Shown: positions 60,300 to 64,000 of the stretch, piece by piece | Numbering within the stretch: the first letter of the stretch is position 1 | Layout: the number at the start of each line of letters is the position of its first letter | Assembly: GCA_902519465.1 (NCBI GenBank) | Contig: CABYJW010000001.1 | Location: forward strand, 1-64,000 | Direction: 5' to 3' | Origin: an uncultured Pelagibacteraceae bacterium | GTDB lineage: Bacteria > Pseudomonadota > Alphaproteobacteria > Pelagibacterales > Pelagibacteraceae | Length of the DNA: 64,000 nt | Program-made: the position numbers and the translations under genes | The notes under the pieces: generated by a model | What the model was told of the DNA's origin: nothing | Databases searched by the model: none | Seen by the model: the letters and a program-made list of their open reading frames with translations, nothing else

Positions 60300-60560
60300 A
60301 GTTTTAAATTATAATTGATGTAATAGGGTATGTTGGTTGGTATAATTTGAATAATTATTCATTTATCTACATTTTTATACATTTTAAATGACATTATTTA
60401 CTGAGAACTAGGTATTTATGCACAAAGTCTAATATAAGTTATAAAATTATAAACATAGGATAAAATGTTCGTAATTTGTTAATCTCGTATGAATAAAAAA
60501 AATATTTCTATTAATCTATATGTATAACTATTAATTGTTATAATTTAATTAACAAAATTA
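60300..60560. other. Candidate chromosomal origin of replication (oriC)
   Basis: AT-rich gap between divergent hemE and DUF299 gene, matching the alphaproteobacterial hemE-origin arrangement; TTATGCACA at 60416-60424 and TTATCTACA at 60363-60371. Confidence 0.65.
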
Positions 60561-61382
60561 ATGACAGGAAAATACCAAATAGTTCTAATTTCGGATTCAA
60601 CCGGCGAAACCCTTGGAAGAATCTTTCTTGCTATACAATCTCAGTTTGCAAGCTTTGAATATGATAAAAAAGAATATGTTTTTATTAGAACAGAACAGCA
60701 AATAGATAAAATAATAAATGAGCACAAAGAAAAGAAAAATACAATTATTTTATACACAATAGTAGATACAAAATTAGCCAAATACCTTGCTAGTCAAAGC
60801 ATTAAAAAAACTATTCCCTGCTTTGGGGTTCTTGGAAACTTAATACTTAGTTTTTCCAAATTACTAAATCAAAAAGCCATACATAAACCAAGCGCTCAAC
60901 ATGTCTTAGACGAAGATTACTATAAAAGGATAGAGGCAATACAATTTACAATGTCACATGACGATGGAAAGAAAACAGAGGACCTAAACCAAGCAGATAT
61001 AATTTTGCTTGGCGTAAGTAGAACTAGCAAAACACCTACTTCAATTTATTTAGCAAATCGAGGCTACAAAACCCTAAATATACCACTAGTTCTTGATCAA
61101 GCAATTCCAGAAACACTTAGAGAAAATTTTTCTAACTTTTGCGTTATTGGTTTAATAGCAGATCCTGAAAGATTATCTGAAATTAGAAAAACACGCGCAA
61201 GTGTAAACCAGGCAATAGATTTAAAAACTTACACCGATGCAGAGGCTATAAAGGTTGAGGTAGAAAATTCAAAGAAAATGATGAAACAGTATAGTTGGCC
61301 AACAATTGATGTAACACGAAGGTCAGTGGAGGAAACTGCAGCTTCGATAATTAAAATATTTGAAATTAAGAAAAATAAATGA
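60561..61382 (+). CDS. ppsR: Pyruvate, water dikinase regulatory protein (DUF299)
   Basis: LISDSTGETLGRI, LLGVSRTSKTPTSIYLANRGYK. Confidence 0.93.
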   Translation: MTGKYQIVLISDSTGETLGRIFLAIQSQFASFEYDKKEYVFIRTEQQIDKIINEHKEKKNTIILYTIVDTKLAKYLASQSIKKTIPCFGVLGNLILSFSKLLNQKAIHKPSAQHVLDEDYYKRIEAIQFTMSHDDGKKTEDLNQADIILLGVSRTSKTPTSIYLANRGYKTLNIPLVLDQAIPETLRENFSNFCVIGLIADPERLSEIRKTRASVNQAIDLKTYTDAEAIKVEVENSKKMMKQYSWPTIDVTRRSVEETAASIIKIFEIKKNK

Positions 61383-61963
61383 AAATAATTTTAGCTTCTA
61401 AAAGCGGTGTAAGAAAAAAAATTTTAGATCAAAATAATATTGAAAGCCAGGTCGTTGGATCAAATGTAAACGAAGACGAAGTAAAGGTTTCTTTGCTAGC
61501 AGAGGGCGCCAGCCCAATGTTGATATCTAAAAATCTAGCAGAACTTAAGGCAAATAAAGTAAGCTCTAAAACACCCGACCAAATTGTTCTTGGAGCAGAC
61601 AGTGTTATTGATATAGGTGGAGAGCTAATATCAAAACCAAAATCAAGAGACGAAGCATTTGAAATTTTACAAAAATTAAATGGAAAAAAACATCAATTGA
61701 TAAGTTCGGTATGTATATCTAAAAATGGATCAATGATTTGGAACTATACAGATGCCTCCACTTTAACAATGAAAAAACTTAATTTAGACGAAATCAAAGT
61801 TTATTTAAAAAAAGTAGATGACAAAAATTTATATGCCTACGGAGTCTATCAGATCGAAGCTGGTGGAAAGGATTTGTTCTCAAAAATTGAAGGAGACGAA
61901 GATTCAATCATGGGACTTCCTGTGAAAAAAATAAAGGAGTATTTAAGTAGTTTGAAATGCTAA
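61379..61963 (+). CDS. maf: Maf family nucleotide pyrophosphatase
   Basis: IILASKSGVRKKIL, VLGADSVIDIGGELISKP, DEDSIMGLPV. Confidence 0.92.
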   Translation: MKIILASKSGVRKKILDQNNIESQVVGSNVNEDEVKVSLLAEGASPMLISKNLAELKANKVSSKTPDQIVLGADSVIDIGGELISKPKSRDEAFEILQKLNGKKHQLISSVCISKNGSMIWNYTDASTLTMKKLNLDEIKVYLKKVDDKNLYAYGVYQIEAGGKDLFSKIEGDEDSIMGLPVKKIKEYLSSLKC

Positions 61964-62109
61964 TTTTAATTTGGGTTGTAGTTTGTATTATTTTTTATTT
62001 AGTCCAAAAAGTTCTTGGTAATTCTGGACATGCATTAGAATTATTCGCTTTATTCACAGCATTAGCATTATTTTTTATTGATAGATTAAGCAGAAAAACA
62101 AAAAAATGA
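61957..62109 (+). CDS. Small membrane protein (50 aa), not in ORF track
   Basis: MLILIWVVVCIIFYLVQKVLGNSGHALELFALFTALALFFIDRLSRKTKK; starts inside the maf end and overlaps the aroE start by 4 nt (ATGA). Confidence 0.65.
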   Translation: MLILIWVVVCIIFYLVQKVLGNSGHALELFALFTALALFFIDRLSRKTKK

Positions 62110-62897
62110 AAAAATTTTTAGTGATTGGTAATCCAATAAAGCATTCTTTGTCGCCAAAATTACATAATTATTGGTTTAAGAAAAATAATATTGATGCTGT
62201 TTATGAAAAAAAACAAATTGAGGAAGAAGATATAAAGCATATAGTTTCAGAAATTAGAAATGGAATTTTGGAAGGTATGAATGTTACGGTTCCATTTAAA
62301 AAATCAGTTATAAAGTTTTTGGACGAACTAAGTCCTCATGCAAGCGAAACACAGTCTGTAAACACCATTTATAAAGAAGAAAATAAAATAGTAGGTGGAA
62401 ATACTGACATAGGGGGTTTTGGTGCTTCATTAAAATATATTAATTACAATTTGAAAGGAAAAACAGTTTTTATTTTAGGGGCAGGCGGTGTTGTGCCGTC
62501 ACTTATCGTTGCCCTTAATCATATGAGGGTATCTAAAATTATTTTAAGTAATAGATCAAATGATAAAGCAACATATTTAAAAAAAAAATTTCCTTTTATA
62601 AATTTAGTAAACTGGGGTCAATTACAAGATTTTGATATGATTATTAACGCTACAAGCATCGGCCTTAATAAAAATGATAAAATCCCAATAAATTTTAATA
62701 ATACAAAACCAGGTAGACTTTTTTACGATATTATTTACAACCCAAAAGAGACAAATTTTTTAATCGAGGCGAAAAAAAAAGGGAACCTCATTGAAAATGG
62801 AAAAATGATGTTTTTATATCAAGCACAATTGGCATTTGAATTGTGGTTTAATATTAAACCTGAGATCAACGAGGAAGTAATCAAGTTGGTAGAATGA
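62106..62897 (+). CDS. aroE: Shikimate dehydrogenase
   Basis: VIGNPIKHSLSPKLHNYWF, GMNVTVPFK, FILGAGGVVPSLI. Confidence 0.96.
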   Translation: MKKFLVIGNPIKHSLSPKLHNYWFKKNNIDAVYEKKQIEEEDIKHIVSEIRNGILEGMNVTVPFKKSVIKFLDELSPHASETQSVNTIYKEENKIVGGNTDIGGFGASLKYINYNLKGKTVFILGAGGVVPSLIVALNHMRVSKIILSNRSNDKATYLKKKFPFINLVNWGQLQDFDMIINATSIGLNKNDKIPINFNNTKPGRLFYDIIYNPKETNFLIEAKKKGNLIENGKMMFLYQAQLAFELWFNIKPEINEEVIKLVE

Positions 62898-63457
62898 TTA
62901 AAATTGGAATCACAGGATCTTTGGCATCTGGCAAAACAACTGTTGCGAAAATAATCTCATCAAAAAAAAATCCACTTTTTGACGCCGATAAATCTGTTAA
63001 AAGAATTTATCAGTCCAATACCTTTAAATCTAAAGTTTTCAAAAAATTTAAATTAAAAAACAGAAGTAATATTAAAGATGACCTCAAACAAATAATACTT
63101 AAAAATAGTAAATCTTTATTTGAATTAGAAAAAATTATTCATCCTCTAGTTAGGAAAGAAATAAGAAGTTTTTCAAAAAAAAATAAAAAAAAACGTTTTT
63201 TATTTTTTGAAATACCATTACTCATCGAAAGTAAATTAATGAAAAATTATGATAAGATTATATTTGTTAATTCAAAGAAAAATCTAAGGTTAAAAAGATT
63301 TCTGAAAAGAGGCAAAAACAAGAAAATTTTTAATATATTAGATAGAAGACAACTCCTGCCTGCAAAAAAAATTAAGTATTGTGATTATGTTATTAACAAC
63401 AATGGATCATTAAATAAATTGAAAAGAAAAATTAAATCTATAAAAAATAAACTATGA
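62894..63457 (+). CDS. coaE: Dephospho-CoA kinase
   Basis: IGITGSLASGKTTVAKII, FFEIPLLIES. Confidence 0.93.
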   Translation: MIKIGITGSLASGKTTVAKIISSKKNPLFDADKSVKRIYQSNTFKSKVFKKFKLKNRSNIKDDLKQIILKNSKSLFELEKIIHPLVRKEIRSFSKKNKKKRFLFFEIPLLIESKLMKNYDKIIFVNSKKNLRLKRFLKRGKNKKIFNILDRRQLLPAKKIKYCDYVINNNGSLNKLKRKIKSIKNKL

Positions 63458-64000
63458 GCGAAATAATACTCGACACAGAGACCACTGGTCTTTCCGTAAA
63501 AGACGATCACAGGATAATAGAAATTGCTTGTATTGAAACTGAAAATTTGATCCCAACAAAAAGGGTCTTTTACAAACTCATTAATCCTGAAAGAGAGATT
63601 TCAGCTGATGCATCAAGAATTCATGGTTATACATATGAGATTTTAAAAAATAAAGAAAAATTCGCTGATATTGCAAAAGAGTTTAAGGATTTTATTGCTG
63701 ATAAAAAACTCATTATTCATAATGCACCTTTCGATATTTCATTTATTAATTCTGAATTAACAAGATTAAATTTAGAAAAGATAAATATTAAAAAAAATGT
63801 AATTGATAGCCTAGAAATTGCGAGATCCAAATTTCCCGGCTCTTCTAATTCTTTAGATAATCTTTGTAAAAAATTTAACATTGATCTGTCAAAAAGGACG
63901 AAGCATAACGCTTTATTGGATTGTGAATTGCTAAGACAAGTGTATATAAACCTTGTTGGAGAAAAAGAACCATCCTTACAGTTTAAGCAAGAAGAAGTGG
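63454..64000 (+). CDS. dnaQ: DNA polymerase III epsilon subunit (partial, runs off window end)
   Basis: MSEIILDTETTGLS..., HNAPFDISFIN, KRTKHNALLDCELLRQVYINL exonuclease motifs. Confidence 0.94.
   Translation, partial: MSEIILDTETTGLSVKDDHRIIEIACIETENLIPTKRVFYKLINPEREISADASRIHGYTYEILKNKEKFADIAKEFKDFIADKKLIIHNAPFDISFINSELTRLNLEKINIKKNVIDSLEIARSKFPGSSNSLDNLCKKFNIDLSKRTKHNALLDCELLRQVYINLVGEKEPSLQFKQEEV

Noticed and set aside
60112-60318. 68-aa plus ORF entering the hemE-ppsR gap
   Set aside because: Antisense to hemE with no recognisable family; gap better explained as origin
1-64000. CRISPR array, prophage, IS element, toxin-antitoxin or restriction system
   Set aside because: No regularly spaced repeats, transposase, integrase, phage structural, or defence genes recognised on reading the ORFs

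Overview
AT-rich, tightly packed bacterial chromosome segment. Gene content and order look like a streamlined marine alphaproteobacterium of SAR11/Pelagibacterales type; this is inferred from protein families and synteny, with no database search. The window is mostly core and metabolic genes on both strands, with one tRNA-Gly and no CRISPR array, prophage or insertion sequence. Main blocks: rpsP/ffh divergent from dapF/ftsY; a TRAP transporter plus 2-hydroxyacid oxidation block (5.8-16.3 kb, minus); ccmCDEFGH; argG region; a photolyase/cryptochrome-like module with an untracked DUF2256 gene; folD/yggT/mscS/hemDC; tsaD/EVE/acs/acetate-type symporter; rpe/heparinase/purH; a TRAP plus aromatic ring-cleavage-like block (51.1-58.2 kb); and hemE | AT-rich gap | ppsR-maf-aroE-coaE-dnaQ. 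The strongest non-coding observations are: (1) a compact three-arm junction RNA upstream of ffh; (2) a probable chromosome replication origin between hemE and the DUF299 gene, with a DnaA-box-like site; (3) a long hairpin with a C/U- or G/A-rich loop between ccmC and hspQ. The strongest protein-level oddities are: a photolyase-like protein whose FAD domain comes first, a Lys-rich tail on acetyl-CoA synthetase, an EF-hand-like loop inside a sodium:solute symporter, and three small genes missed by the ORF track.
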